A DNA stretch of 64,000 bases, from NCBI GenBank assembly GCA_959028445.1, contig CAUFRY010000008.1, positions 1-64,000 on the forward strand. The letters are read 5' to 3'. The position numbers and the translations under genes were made by a program. Positions 8,209 to 16,375 of this stretch are shown piece after piece. The stretch's first letter is position 1, and each line of letters begins with the position of its first letter. The stretch comes from an uncultured Collinsella sp. (lineage in GTDB: Bacteria > Actinomycetota > Coriobacteriia > Coriobacteriales > Coriobacteriaceae). The notes below the pieces were generated by a model. That model was not told the origin of the DNA. It saw nothing but the letters and a program-made list of their open reading frames with translations, and made no database searches.

Positions 8209-11208
8209 ATGAGCGACATCATGAGGCCGATCCCGTTTTCGCAGCTGATGAACTGGATCATCGAGGAGCACAAGACTCAGGACGCCATCTTTGGCGTGCG
8301 TAAGATGGTCACGACCAATCAGGAGGGCGCGCTTCCCATTTTTGACGAGCGCATCGAGACTCCGTTTGGCCCGGCCGCCGGCCCCAATACGCAGCTTGCC
8401 CAGAACATCGTGGCATCCTACGTGGCCGGTTCCCGCTTCTTTGAGCTCAAGACCGTCCAGGTTATGGACGGCGAGGAGCTCTCCAAGTGTGTGAACAAGC
8501 CCTGCATTGTGGCGCAGGACGAGTGCTACAACTGCGAGTGGTCGACCGAGCTCGAGGTTCCGCAGGCCTTTGCCGAGTACGTGAAGGCATGGTTTGCCTG
8601 CCACCTGATCGCTCGCGAGTACGGCCTGGGCAGCCCGGACGGCTTTGTCTTTAACATGTCCGTGGGCTATGACCTCGAGGGCATCAAGAACCCCAAGGTC
8701 GACGCCTACATCGAGGGCATGAAGGACGCCAGCGGCTCTGACGTCTGGAATGAGTGCCGCGCATGGGCGCTTGCCAACCTGGACAAGTTTGAGCATGTCG
8801 ACGCCGCGTTTGTCGAATCCATCCCGGCACGCGTCTCCAACTCCATCACCGAGTCTACCCTGCACGGCTGCCCGCCCGCCGAGATCGAGCGCATCGCGAC
8901 CTATCTGATCACCGAGAAGGGCCTCAACACCTACATCAAGTGCAACCCCACGCTGCTGGGCTATGAGTTTGCCCGCCAGCGTCTGAACGAGCTGGGCTTT
9001 GACTACATCGTCTTCGACGATACGCACTTCCGCGAGGACCTGCAATGGGCCGACGCCGTGCCCATGTTCGAGCGCCTGATTGCCCTGTGTGCCGAGCGCG
9101 GCCTGGAGTTTGGCGTCAAGCTGACCAACACGTTCCCCGTCGACGTGACGAGGAACGAGCTGCCCTCCACCGAGATGTACATGTCCGGCCGTTCGCTGTT
9201 CTCGCTGACCATCGAGGCTGCTCGCCGCATTACCGAGCAGTTCGATGGCAAGCTGCGCATCAGCTACTCCGGCGGCGCCACGGTCTACAACATCCGCGCC
9301 CTGTATGACGCCGGCATTTGGCCCGTCACCCTGGCGACCGACGTGCTCAAGCCCGGTGGCTACGAGCGCTTTAGCCAGATGGTCGGCGAGTTTACCGACC
9401 TGGACGGCAAGCCGTTCGCGGGCGTCTCTCTCGACGCCGTGACCGCGATCCAGACTGATTCGCTCACCAACCCGCTCTACAAGAAGCCGCTGCGCCCGCT
9501 GCCCGATCGCAAGGTCGCCGGCAAGACCCCGCTTTCCGACTGCTTTACCACGCCGTGCCGCACGAGCTGCCCCATCCAGCAGGACATTCCCGCCTACCTG
9601 GCGGCTGTTGACGAGGGCCGCTACGAGGACGCACTCAACATCATCATCGAGCGCAACGCCCTGCCGTTCATTACCGGCACCATCTGCCCGCATCCCTGCG
9701 GCCGTGCCTGCGAGCGTGCGTTCTACGAGCCCGAGGGCGCCCAGATCCGCGCCAGCAAGCTCAAGGCCGCCCGCGAGGCCATGACCGCCGTGCTGCCCAA
9801 GCTGCGCGCCCAGGCCATCGCCAACGACGGCGAGCGCAACGTTGCCGTTATCGGCGGCGGCCCGGCCGGTCTGGCGACGGCGTTCTTCCTGACGCGCGCC
9901 GGCGTGCCCGTCACCATCTTTGAGGCCCGCGATTCGCTCGGCGGCGTGGTCCGTCACGTGATTCCTGAGTTCCGCATTGCGAGCGACGATATCTCCCACG
10001 ATGCCGAGCTCTGTCTGGCCTTTGGTGCCAAGGTGCAGCTCAACGCCCGCGTGGATTCCATCGACGAGCTCAAGGCCCAGGGCTTTACCGACGTGGTCGT
10101 GGCCACTGGTGCCTGGATGCCCGGCTCTGCGGGCCTGGGCGAGGGTGCCGAGCTCGATGTACTGGAGTTCCTCGAGGCTGCCAAGAAGGGCGAGAAGCTC
10201 GAGCTGGGCGAGGATGTCGTGGTCATTGGCGCCGGCAACACCGCCATGGACGCGGCTCGCGTGGCCAAGCGCCTGGCCGGCGTGAAGAACGTGCGCCTGG
10301 TGTATCGCCGCACCAAGAAGCAGATGCCCGCCGACGAGGAAGAGCTCGATTTTGCCCTTGCCGACGGCGTTGAGTTCTGCGAGCTGCTGGCGCCTAAGGC
10401 GCTCAACGGCGCTGTGCTGACCTGCGATGTTATGGAGCTTGGCGAGCCGGATGCAAGCGGCCGTCGTAGCCCCGTCGCCACGGGCGAGACTGTCGAGCTT
10501 TCCGCCACCACGGTGATCTGCGCCGTGGGCGAGGGCATCGACGCCAGCCTGTACGATGCCGCGGGCGTCGAGCACGACCGTCGCGGCCGCCTTGCCGCCA
10601 CCTCCACCGGCGTCGAGGGCGTCTGGGCTGCAGGCGATTGCCGCCGCGGTCCGGCCACCGTGGTCGAGGCTATCGCCGACGCCGCCGAGGTCGCTCGTGC
10701 CATCGCCGGCGTGGACTTTAACAAGTACGCCGACTGCAACGAGCAGGCCGGCCGCGAGGACACCTGCTACGAGCGCAAGGGGTCGCTGTGCCGCGACAAG
10801 CGCAACTGCACCAAGACTCGCTGCCTGGGCTGCGGCTCGGTGTGCGAGGTCTGCTGCGACGTGTGCCCCAACCGCGCCAACGTTGCCATTAAGGTGCCGG
10901 GTCTGGCCAAGCATCAGGTCGTTCACGTCGATGGCATGTGCAACGAGTGCGGCAACTGCGCCGTGTTCTGCCCCTACCAGGAGGGTCGTCCCTACAAGGA
11001 CAAGCTCACCCTGTTCTGGAGCGAGCAGGACATGGAGAACTCCGAGAACGAGGGCTTCCTGGCCGTGGGCGATGATCACTTTAAGGTCCGCGTCGCCGGC
11101 ACGGTCCGCACCGTCTCGGTCGATGCCGTCAACACCGGTCTTCCCGAGGCCGTCCGCCTGACCATCAGGGCTGTGCGCGACAACTATTCGTACCTTCTTA
11201 AGAAATAG
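8209..11208 (+). CDS. ygfK: YgfK: iron-sulfur flavoprotein oxidoreductase of the selenium-dependent hydroxylase system
   Basis: A 999-residue multidomain protein (E. coli YgfK is about 1032). Residues 1-430 resemble a dihydroorotate-dehydrogenase-like barrel. A GltD-like region then begins with iron-sulfur cysteines C445, C450, C454, C493, C497 and C501, followed by an FAD-binding glycine motif at G549 (GGGPAG) and a second nucleotide-binding motif at G674 (GAGN). The C-terminus carries ferredoxin-type cysteines C872-C886 and C911-C921. It was once annotated as a putative selenate reductase subunit, but it is now linked genetically to anaerobic purine degradation. A likely role is electron transfer between NAD(P)H or a pyrimidine/purine intermediate and XdhD. 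Start ATG 8209 follows GAGAGGAG. It is 11 bases from the ferredoxin gene. Confidence 0.93.
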   Translation: MSDIMRPIPFSQLMNWIIEEHKTQDAIFGVRKMVTTNQEGALPIFDERIETPFGPAAGPNTQLAQNIVASYVAGSRFFELKTVQVMDGEELSKCVNKPCIVAQDECYNCEWSTELEVPQAFAEYVKAWFACHLIAREYGLGSPDGFVFNMSVGYDLEGIKNPKVDAYIEGMKDASGSDVWNECRAWALANLDKFEHVDAAFVESIPARVSNSITESTLHGCPPAEIERIATYLITEKGLNTYIKCNPTLLGYEFARQRLNELGFDYIVFDDTHFREDLQWADAVPMFERLIALCAERGLEFGVKLTNTFPVDVTRNELPSTEMYMSGRSLFSLTIEAARRITEQFDGKLRISYSGGATVYNIRALYDAGIWPVTLATDVLKPGGYERFSQMVGEFTDLDGKPFAGVSLDAVTAIQTDSLTNPLYKKPLRPLPDRKVAGKTPLSDCFTTPCRTSCPIQQDIPAYLAAVDEGRYEDALNIIIERNALPFITGTICPHPCGRACERAFYEPEGAQIRASKLKAAREAMTAVLPKLRAQAIANDGERNVAVIGGGPAGLATAFFLTRAGVPVTIFEARDSLGGVVRHVIPEFRIASDDISHDAELCLAFGAKVQLNARVDSIDELKAQGFTDVVVATGAWMPGSAGLGEGAELDVLEFLEAAKKGEKLELGEDVVVIGAGNTAMDAARVAKRLAGVKNVRLVYRRTKKQMPADEEELDFALADGVEFCELLAPKALNGAVLTCDVMELGEPDASGRRSPVATGETVELSATTVICAVGEGIDASLYDAAGVEHDRRGRLAATSTGVEGVWAAGDCRRGPATVVEAIADAAEVARAIAGVDFNKYADCNEQAGREDTCYERKGSLCRDKRNCTKTRCLGCGSVCEVCCDVCPNRANVAIKVPGLAKHQVVHVDGMCNECGNCAVFCPYQEGRPYKDKLTLFWSEQDMENSENEGFLAVGDDHFKVRVAGTVRTVSVDAVNTGLPEAVRLTIRAVRDNYSYLLKK

Positions 11209-11219
11209 GCGAGTCTCTT

Positions 11220-11699
11220 ATGGCCAAATCCATTCAACATAACGTGGCCTACGTTGCCTGCGGAAGCGGTTGCGCCTCCGCAGGCGGCGACGCCCGCTGC
11301 AGCGAAGGCTGCATTGGCTGTGGCGCCTGCGTCACGGCCTGTCCCCACGGTGCCATCGTACTGGTCGATGGCGTCGCCCGCGTGGACCGCTCCAAATGCA
11401 CCGGCTGCGGTCTGTGCGGCATGGCGTGCCCGCAGCGCGTGATTGCCTTTGTTCCCGGCTACCAGAACATCCTGGTGCGCTGCAACAACACGGATAAGGG
11501 CGCCATTGCCCGCAAGATCTGCGACACGAGCTGCATCGGTTGCGGCATGTGCGCCAAAAAGTGCCCTGCCGGCGCTATCCGCATCGAGGACAATTGCGCC
11601 CATATCGATGGCGCGGACTGCCTGTCGTGCGGCATGTGCGCCGTCGTCTGCCCGCATGGCGCCATCCACGACCGCACCGGCATCGCCGCCGGCGTGTAG
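11220..11699 (+). CDS. Polyferredoxin with four 4Fe-4S motifs
   Basis: A 159-residue ferredoxin-like protein with four complete CxxCxxCxxxCP motifs: C31-C41, C60-C70, C105-C115 and C134-C144, giving up to four [4Fe-4S] clusters. Extra N-terminal cysteines (C14, C18, C27) are present. There is no transmembrane segment, so it should be a soluble carrier or a subunit of a complex; RnfB-type proteins are the nearest look-alikes. It sits 11 bases after ygfK and 12 bases before xdhD, exactly where an electron link between the two would be expected. No separate FAD subunit (YgfM/XdhB type) is encoded nearby, so this ferredoxin plus the flavin of YgfK may carry electrons instead. The ribosome-binding site before the ATG at 11220 is weak, suggesting coupling to ygfK translation. 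Confidence 0.88.
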   Translation: MAKSIQHNVAYVACGSGCASAGGDARCSEGCIGCGACVTACPHGAIVLVDGVARVDRSKCTGCGLCGMACPQRVIAFVPGYQNILVRCNNTDKGAIARKICDTSCIGCGMCAKKCPAGAIRIEDNCAHIDGADCLSCGMCAVVCPHGAIHDRTGIAAGV

Positions 11700-11711
11700 A
11701 AGGGAATCACC

Positions 11712-14489
11712 ATGGCACAGGAATTCACTTTTACCGTTAACGGCGTCGAGCGCACGACGACTCAGAACAAGCCGCTGCTGCGCTATCTGCGCGACGACCT
11801 GCACATTCACTCCGCCAAGGACGGCTGCTCCGAGGGCGCCTGCGGCACCTGCACCATCCATGTGGACGGTGCGGCCGTCAAGGCGTGCGTGCTGACCACC
11901 GCCCTTGCCGCCGGCCGTAACATCGTGACCGTCGAGGGCCTGCCCGAGGACGTGCGCGAGGCATTTGTGTACGCCTTTGGCGCCGTGGGCGCCGTACAGT
12001 GCGGCTTTTGCATCCCCGGTATGGTCATGGCGGGTGCAGCGCTCATCGCCGAGGACCCCGAGCCCACCGAGGAGCAGATCAAGTACGCCATCCGTGGCAA
12101 TGTCTGCCGCTGCACCGGCTACAAAAAGATTATCGAGGGCATTTCGCTGGCATCTGCGGTGCTCCGTGGTGAAAAACAGATCGACGAGGATCTGGAGCGC
12201 GGCGATGACTACGGCGTGGGCAAGCGCGCCTTCCGTATCGACGTGCGCAAGAAGGTGCTCGGCGAGGGCAAGTACCCCGACGACATCGACGAGATCGACC
12301 AGCCGGGCCTGACCTATGCCAGCGCCGTGCGCTCCAAGTATCCGCGCGCCCGTGTGCTCTCCATCGATACCTCCAAGGCCGAGGCCCTGCCCGGCGTGGT
12401 GGGTATTCTGCGCGCCGAGGACGTGCCGGTCAACCAAGTCGGCCACCTTATCCAGGACTGGGACGTCATGATCGCCCAGGGCGATATCACCCGCTGCGTG
12501 GGCGATGCCATCGTGCTGGTGGTTGCCGAGGACGAGGCGACGCTCGAGAAGGCCAAGAAGCTCGTAAAGATCGATTACGAGCCGCTGGAGCCCGTGCGTA
12601 ACATTGTCGAGGCCAGGGCTGCTGACGCCCCGCGCCTGCACGACAGCTTCTTTGCCTTTGGCAACACGGTGGAGCTCAAGGACAACGTGTGCCAGAGCCG
12701 TCACGTGACGCGCGGCGACGCCGCCAAGGCGCTGGCAGAGAGCGCGTTCACCGTGACGCAGCGCTTTACCACGCCCTTTACCGAGCATGCCTTCTTGGAG
12801 CCCGAGTGCGCCGTCGCCTTCCCGTACAAGAACGGCGTCAAGGTGCAGTCGACCGACCAGGGCGCCTACGATACGCGCAAAGAGTGCGCCCACATGTTTG
12901 GCTGGGACAACGAGCCCGAGCGCGTGGTCGTCGAGACCATGCTTGTGGGCGGCGGCTTTGGCGGTAAGGAGGACGTTTCAGTCCAGCACCTGGCCGCGCT
13001 TGCTGCCTATAAGCTCCAGCGTCCTGTGAAGTGCAAGCTCACGCGTGCCGAGTCGCTCGCGTTCCATCCCAAGCGCCACGCCATGGACGGCACCTTTACG
13101 CTGGGCTGCGACGCCGAGGGTAACTTTACCGGTCTGGACTGCGAGATCAACTTTGACACCGGCGCCTACGCGTCGCTGTGCGGCCCGGTGCTCGAGCGCG
13201 CCTGTACGCATGCCGTCGGTCCCTACAAGTACCAGAACACCGACATCCGCGGCTTTGGCTACTACACCAACAACCCGCCCGCTGGCGCGTACCGCGGCTT
13301 TGGCGTTTGCCAGTCCGAGTTTGCGCTCGAGAGCCTGATCGACCTGCTGGCCGAGAAGGTCGGCCTGGATCCGTGGGAGATCCGCTACCGAAACGCCATC
13401 GAGCCGGGCGAGGTTTTGCCCAACGGCCAGATCGCCGACTGCTCCACGGCGCTTAAGGAGACGCTGCTCGAGGTCAAGGATGCCTACTACGCGCATCCCG
13501 GACACGCCGGTATCGCCTGCGCCATGAAGAACGCCGGCGTGGGCGTGGGCCTGCCCGATGCCGGCCGCTGCAAGATTCGCATCGAGAACGGCGTGGCCGT
13601 GGTCTATGCCGCCACGTCCGACATCGGCCAGGGCTGCAACACCGTCTTTTTGCAGGACGTTGCCGAGGCCTGCGGCCTGCCGCTTCGCTGCATCGCCAAC
13701 GGCGAGTGCTCCACCGAGAACGCTCCCGACTCCGGCACCACGTCTGGCTCGCGTCAGACGGTCGTGACCGGCGAGGCCGTGCGCGGCGCCGCCTTCCTGC
13801 TGCGCGATGCCATGCTTGACATCGAGGCCGGCAAGCCTGCACCCGATACTCCCGTGAGCGCGCATGGCGACGGCGTCAAGATCGAGTACGACGACGGCCG
13901 CGCCTACCAGCTGCGCACGCAGGAACTCGTCGCCGGCCAGGGTATGCATCCTCAGGATCCCACGTCCGCCATCAAGGCGCTCGAGGGATGCGAGTTTGGC
14001 TACGTGTATCTGGAGCCGACCGACAAGCTGGGCGCCGACGTTCCCAATCCCAAGAGCCACATCTGCTACGGCTTTGCCACGCATGTGGTCATTCTGGATG
14101 ATGACGGCCGCGTGAGCGAGGTCTATGCTGCGCACGATTCCGGCAAGGTGGTCAACCCCATCTCCATCCAGGGTCAGATTGAAGGCGGCGTGCTCATGGG
14201 CATGGGTTACGCACTTACCGAGGACTGGCCGCTCAAGGACTGCGTACCCCAGGCAAGGTACGGTACGCTCGGGTTGTTCCGTGCGCCCGAGATTCCGGAT
14301 ATCCATGCCATCTACGTGGAGAAGGACGAGCTGCTGCCCGTGGCATACGGCGGCAAGGGCATCGGCGAGATCGCAACGATTCCCACGGCGCCCGCCGTGC
14401 AGAACGCCTACCGCGCGTTTGACGGCAAGCTGCGTCCGGATCTGCCCATGGTGGATACGCCCTACAGCCGCGTCCGCAACCGCGGGTAG
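11712..14489 (+). CDS. xdhD: Selenium-dependent xanthine dehydrogenase / molybdenum hydroxylase, fused 2Fe-2S and Mo domains
   Basis: A 925-residue xanthine-oxidase-family enzyme. Residues 1-80 form a plant-type 2Fe-2S domain with C39, C44, C47 and C59; residues 85-165 form the second 2Fe-2S domain with C97, C100, C132 and C134; the remainder is the molybdopterin-binding catalytic region. Mo-domain motifs include GGGFGGKED near 415, a RGFG segment near 530, and GKGIGE near 882-886, where E886 is placed to act as the catalytic glutamate. There is no FAD domain between them, the arrangement of E. coli XdhD and of selenium-dependent xanthine dehydrogenases. It would hydroxylate or reduce purines such as xanthine or uric acid using labile selenium on Mo, not selenocysteine. 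It is the last gene of arm 1 and has a terminator 67 bases downstream. Confidence 0.93.
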   Translation: MAQEFTFTVNGVERTTTQNKPLLRYLRDDLHIHSAKDGCSEGACGTCTIHVDGAAVKACVLTTALAAGRNIVTVEGLPEDVREAFVYAFGAVGAVQCGFCIPGMVMAGAALIAEDPEPTEEQIKYAIRGNVCRCTGYKKIIEGISLASAVLRGEKQIDEDLERGDDYGVGKRAFRIDVRKKVLGEGKYPDDIDEIDQPGLTYASAVRSKYPRARVLSIDTSKAEALPGVVGILRAEDVPVNQVGHLIQDWDVMIAQGDITRCVGDAIVLVVAEDEATLEKAKKLVKIDYEPLEPVRNIVEARAADAPRLHDSFFAFGNTVELKDNVCQSRHVTRGDAAKALAESAFTVTQRFTTPFTEHAFLEPECAVAFPYKNGVKVQSTDQGAYDTRKECAHMFGWDNEPERVVVETMLVGGGFGGKEDVSVQHLAALAAYKLQRPVKCKLTRAESLAFHPKRHAMDGTFTLGCDAEGNFTGLDCEINFDTGAYASLCGPVLERACTHAVGPYKYQNTDIRGFGYYTNNPPAGAYRGFGVCQSEFALESLIDLLAEKVGLDPWEIRYRNAIEPGEVLPNGQIADCSTALKETLLEVKDAYYAHPGHAGIACAMKNAGVGVGLPDAGRCKIRIENGVAVVYAATSDIGQGCNTVFLQDVAEACGLPLRCIANGECSTENAPDSGTTSGSRQTVVTGEAVRGAAFLLRDAMLDIEAGKPAPDTPVSAHGDGVKIEYDDGRAYQLRTQELVAGQGMHPQDPTSAIKALEGCEFGYVYLEPTDKLGADVPNPKSHICYGFATHVVILDDDGRVSEVYAAHDSGKVVNPISIQGQIEGGVLMGMGYALTEDWPLKDCVPQARYGTLGLFRAPEIPDIHAIYVEKDELLPVAYGGKGIGEIATIPTAPAVQNAYRAFDGKLRPDLPMVDTPYSRVRNRG

Positions 14490-14555
14490 GGTGGAGCGCG
14501 GACGGTCATTACTGACGAGCTGTTCGCGCTCAGCATCAACTACATATGCTGCGCC

Positions 14556-14596
14556 TTTGGCCCCAGCTCCATCGCGAGCCGGGGCCTTTTGTTTGG
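14556..14596 (+). terminator. Rho-independent terminator after xdhD
   Basis: GGCCCC-A-GCTC pairs with GAGC-C-GGGGCC around a 6-base loop and runs into TTTTGTTT. It closes the permease-to-xdhD arm. Confidence 0.85.
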
Positions 14597-14611
14597 AGCG
14601 CCTCCGCATAC

Positions 14612-14873
14612 GGAAACTGCGTCCCGGAATCATGCCTCAGAATGGGATGCAACTTCCGGATCGGCCTCAGGCGGAAACTGTGTCCCGGAATATGGCTCCA
14701 GCGTGGGATGCATTTTCCGGTTGAAGCCTCAAGCGGAAACGGCGTCCCGGAATTCGGTCTCGGAACGGGTCGTGCTTTCCGCTAGGCCCGCCATCCGGAA
14801 AGTGCATCCCGTTTTGAGCGCTCAATTTGGGACATGGTTTCCGCGGGTGCTGCCAACCGGAAAGTGTGTCCCA
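14612..14873. repeat. 62-bp-period array of palindromic units
   Basis: The 419-base gap after xdhD contains four and a partial fifth copy of a 48-base imperfect palindrome starting at 14612, 14673, 14735, 14797 and 14859, a regular period of 61-62 bases. Each unit begins GGAAA-n-TG-n-n-TCCC and ends with its reverse complement, as in GGGATGCATTTTCC, around a variable centre containing CGGAAT. The fifth unit is only the left arm. Another full copy lies at 16204-16251 and a remnant at about 17790-17807. There is no open frame through the array. Confidence 0.85.
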
Positions 14874-14908
14874 GTTTGGTGGGCAGGCGGGCATAAGCTC
14901 AGCAGCTC

Positions 14909-15907
14909 CTACAGCTCAATATCGTTGAGCCATGTCGGCAGCGCGGTCTGCCGGATGCCTGCCGTCTGCAGCTTTTTGGCGAGCATTCCTGTCGAGCGGA
15001 CCTCGTTCATGGTAAAGCGCAGCAGAGGGTGGCCGTAGAGCGATAGGTGCGCCTCGCGCTGTCGTTCGGCAACGAGCGCCTCGGCGGTGGTGCGTCCGGC
15101 CAGCATGGTCTGGTCGGTATATTTGATGAGCCCGTCGAGCTCGCCCAGCGTGAGTTCCCGCGCCTGGCGCTCCCAGGCAAAGTCCGTTCGTATGGGCTTG
15201 GCCGAATCGAAGGGGTCCGTCAGCTCGTATTGAAGCCAGTCGGGCGCAAAGCCCGTCTCGATCATGACAGCTCGGGCGACCGATTCCCCGCCGCTCTCGG
15301 CGCGGGCGTCGGCATATCGAAGCGTTGTGAGGGCGGTGCGAATCGCACGACCATTGCGGGCAGTCGCTCGTTGCTCAACGGCCTCCATCAGCTGTTCCCG
15401 CGCAAGGCCGAGCTTTGAGATCGCCGAATCGGCAATGGGCATGCCGTCGGCAAAACCAGTTTGCAGCAGACAATCTGTGGCCGTTTGGATGGGCGGCGTT
15501 ACCGATATGCCGGCTCTGCGTATTGCTCCGGCCGGCTCAATCTGGTGTCGCTGAATATGTGCGCCCGGACGAGCCGACGGCTTTGTCGAGCTGCAAACAT
15601 GCACGACGTTCAGGTGTCGCCACGAGACCTCGAGCCCCAGCAGGCAAGCTGCCGAAAACGAGCAGAACGTCCAATCGGGATGGATGATCGCAAGGGCGCG
15701 GATAATCTCGCAATGACGCTGCGCCCGGTTGAGCTCATCCCAGCGCATTTTGCGCGCGAACAAACCCGGCATGGGGGAGACGACCACGCCGCCGATGCGC
15801 CGAAGGAGCGCTTTTCGGATCGCCGCGCTCGGGGGAATCAGACAGCGCCCCTCTTGTTCGGCTTGGTCCAACAGCTGGTCGATGAATTGGTCATTGCAAT
15901 GGGTCAT
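14909..15907 (-). CDS. AbiEi-like / DUF559-like protein of unknown function
   Basis: A 332-residue soluble protein. The N-terminal part (about 1-190) has the look of AbiEi-type antitoxin-domain proteins: a short helical start, then FARKMRWDEL, then WTFCSFSAACLLGL. The C-terminal part (about 220-310) has spaced acidic residues and a LGELDGLIKYTD segment followed by EALVAERQREAHL, typical of DUF559/Vsr-like nuclease-fold domains (D, E and K in order). Such proteins are frequent in Actinobacteria, often in accessory regions, without a proven function. ATG at 15907 has a strong AAGGAGG upstream. It lies between the 62-bp repeat array and the DUF234 ATPase, convergent to the former. The family assignment is by motif recall and moderate at best. 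Confidence 0.6.
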   Translation of the reverse strand: MTHCNDQFIDQLLDQAEQEGRCLIPPSAAIRKALLRRIGGVVVSPMPGLFARKMRWDELNRAQRHCEIIRALAIIHPDWTFCSFSAACLLGLEVSWRHLNVVHVCSSTKPSARPGAHIQRHQIEPAGAIRRAGISVTPPIQTATDCLLQTGFADGMPIADSAISKLGLAREQLMEAVEQRATARNGRAIRTALTTLRYADARAESGGESVARAVMIETGFAPDWLQYELTDPFDSAKPIRTDFAWERQARELTLGELDGLIKYTDQTMLAGRTTAEALVAERQREAHLSLYGHPLLRFTMNEVRSTGMLAKKLQTAGIRQTALPTWLNDIEL

Positions 15908-16203
15908 GAACTACCGCCTCCTTTTTGGGTAGCAAAAACGTATCAGCCGCAACTTGCTGCCCAGCTGACCAAAAGCTGACCAAAATCTAACCATGCAGGT
16001 AGATGGCCTGTTTTCGGCGACATTTTTACATCCGAATCGGCGGACGGTAATCGGCGACCTTGAACGGTAGCTAGATATGAAGTCTTGGTAAGTTTCGGGA
16101 CGTGTACTTTTTGAAAAAGAGCATTCTATCTGCTGTTTTGTGTTTCTGGATCGCATATTTGAAGGCATGTGATAAGGGCGGCGGATCGTCGTCTTGTACC
16201 TGA

Positions 16204-16251
16204 GGAAACCGTGACCCGGAATTGCCGCTCGGAACGGGACGCGCTTTCCGG
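16204..16251. repeat. Isolated copy of the 62-bp-array palindrome
   Basis: GGAAACCGTGACCCGGAAT at the left pairs with CGGGACGCGCTTTCC at the right, the same organisation as the units at 14612-14873. It lies in the 468-base gap 15908-16375. The rest of that gap holds AT-rich sequence with no frame I can support, followed by the large inverted repeat at 16305-16360. Confidence 0.75.
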
Positions 16252-16296
16252 AACGGTCCACGTGCGCTGGTGTACCGCTCCTTTTGCGTGCTCCGC

Positions 16297-16360
16297 TTGT
16301 CGAATTACGTTATAGCTAGCTATATTATAGAAAGGTATAATATAGCTAGCTATAACGTAA
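16297..16360 (+). promoter_or_regulatory. Promoter with a perfect 25-bp-arm inverted repeat (twin operator)
   Basis: Bases 16305-16329 and 16336-16360 are perfect reverse complements (25 bp each) around a 6-base centre GAAAGG. Inside each arm is the self-complementary 14-mer TATAGCTAGCTATA (16311-16324 and 16341-16354), so two identical palindromes sit 30 bp apart, about three helical turns. A promoter overlaps: TTGTCG at 16297-16302, an 18-base spacer, TATATT at 16321-16326; a second TATAAT is at 16336. The ATPase start codon is 16 bases past the repeat, with AAGGAAGG as ribosome-binding site. This fits cooperative autoregulation. Confidence 0.75.
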
Positions 16361-16375
16361 AGGAAGGATGGCCCT

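Noticed and set aside
8041..11079. A 1012-codon open frame on the minus strand opposite ygfK
   Set aside because: A GC-rich shadow frame: composition dominated by His, Ala, Gly and Leu, no domain, and wholly antisense to a gene with clear motifs.
11712..14489. Selenocysteine (in-frame TGA) in the selenium-dependent hydroxylase
   Set aside because: The frame is uninterrupted; this family uses labile selenium on the molybdenum cofactor, not selenocysteine.
14612..14873. CRISPR array
   Set aside because: Units are imperfect palindromes covering most of the 62-base period; the 13-15-base linkers are too short and similar to be spacers, and no cas gene is near.
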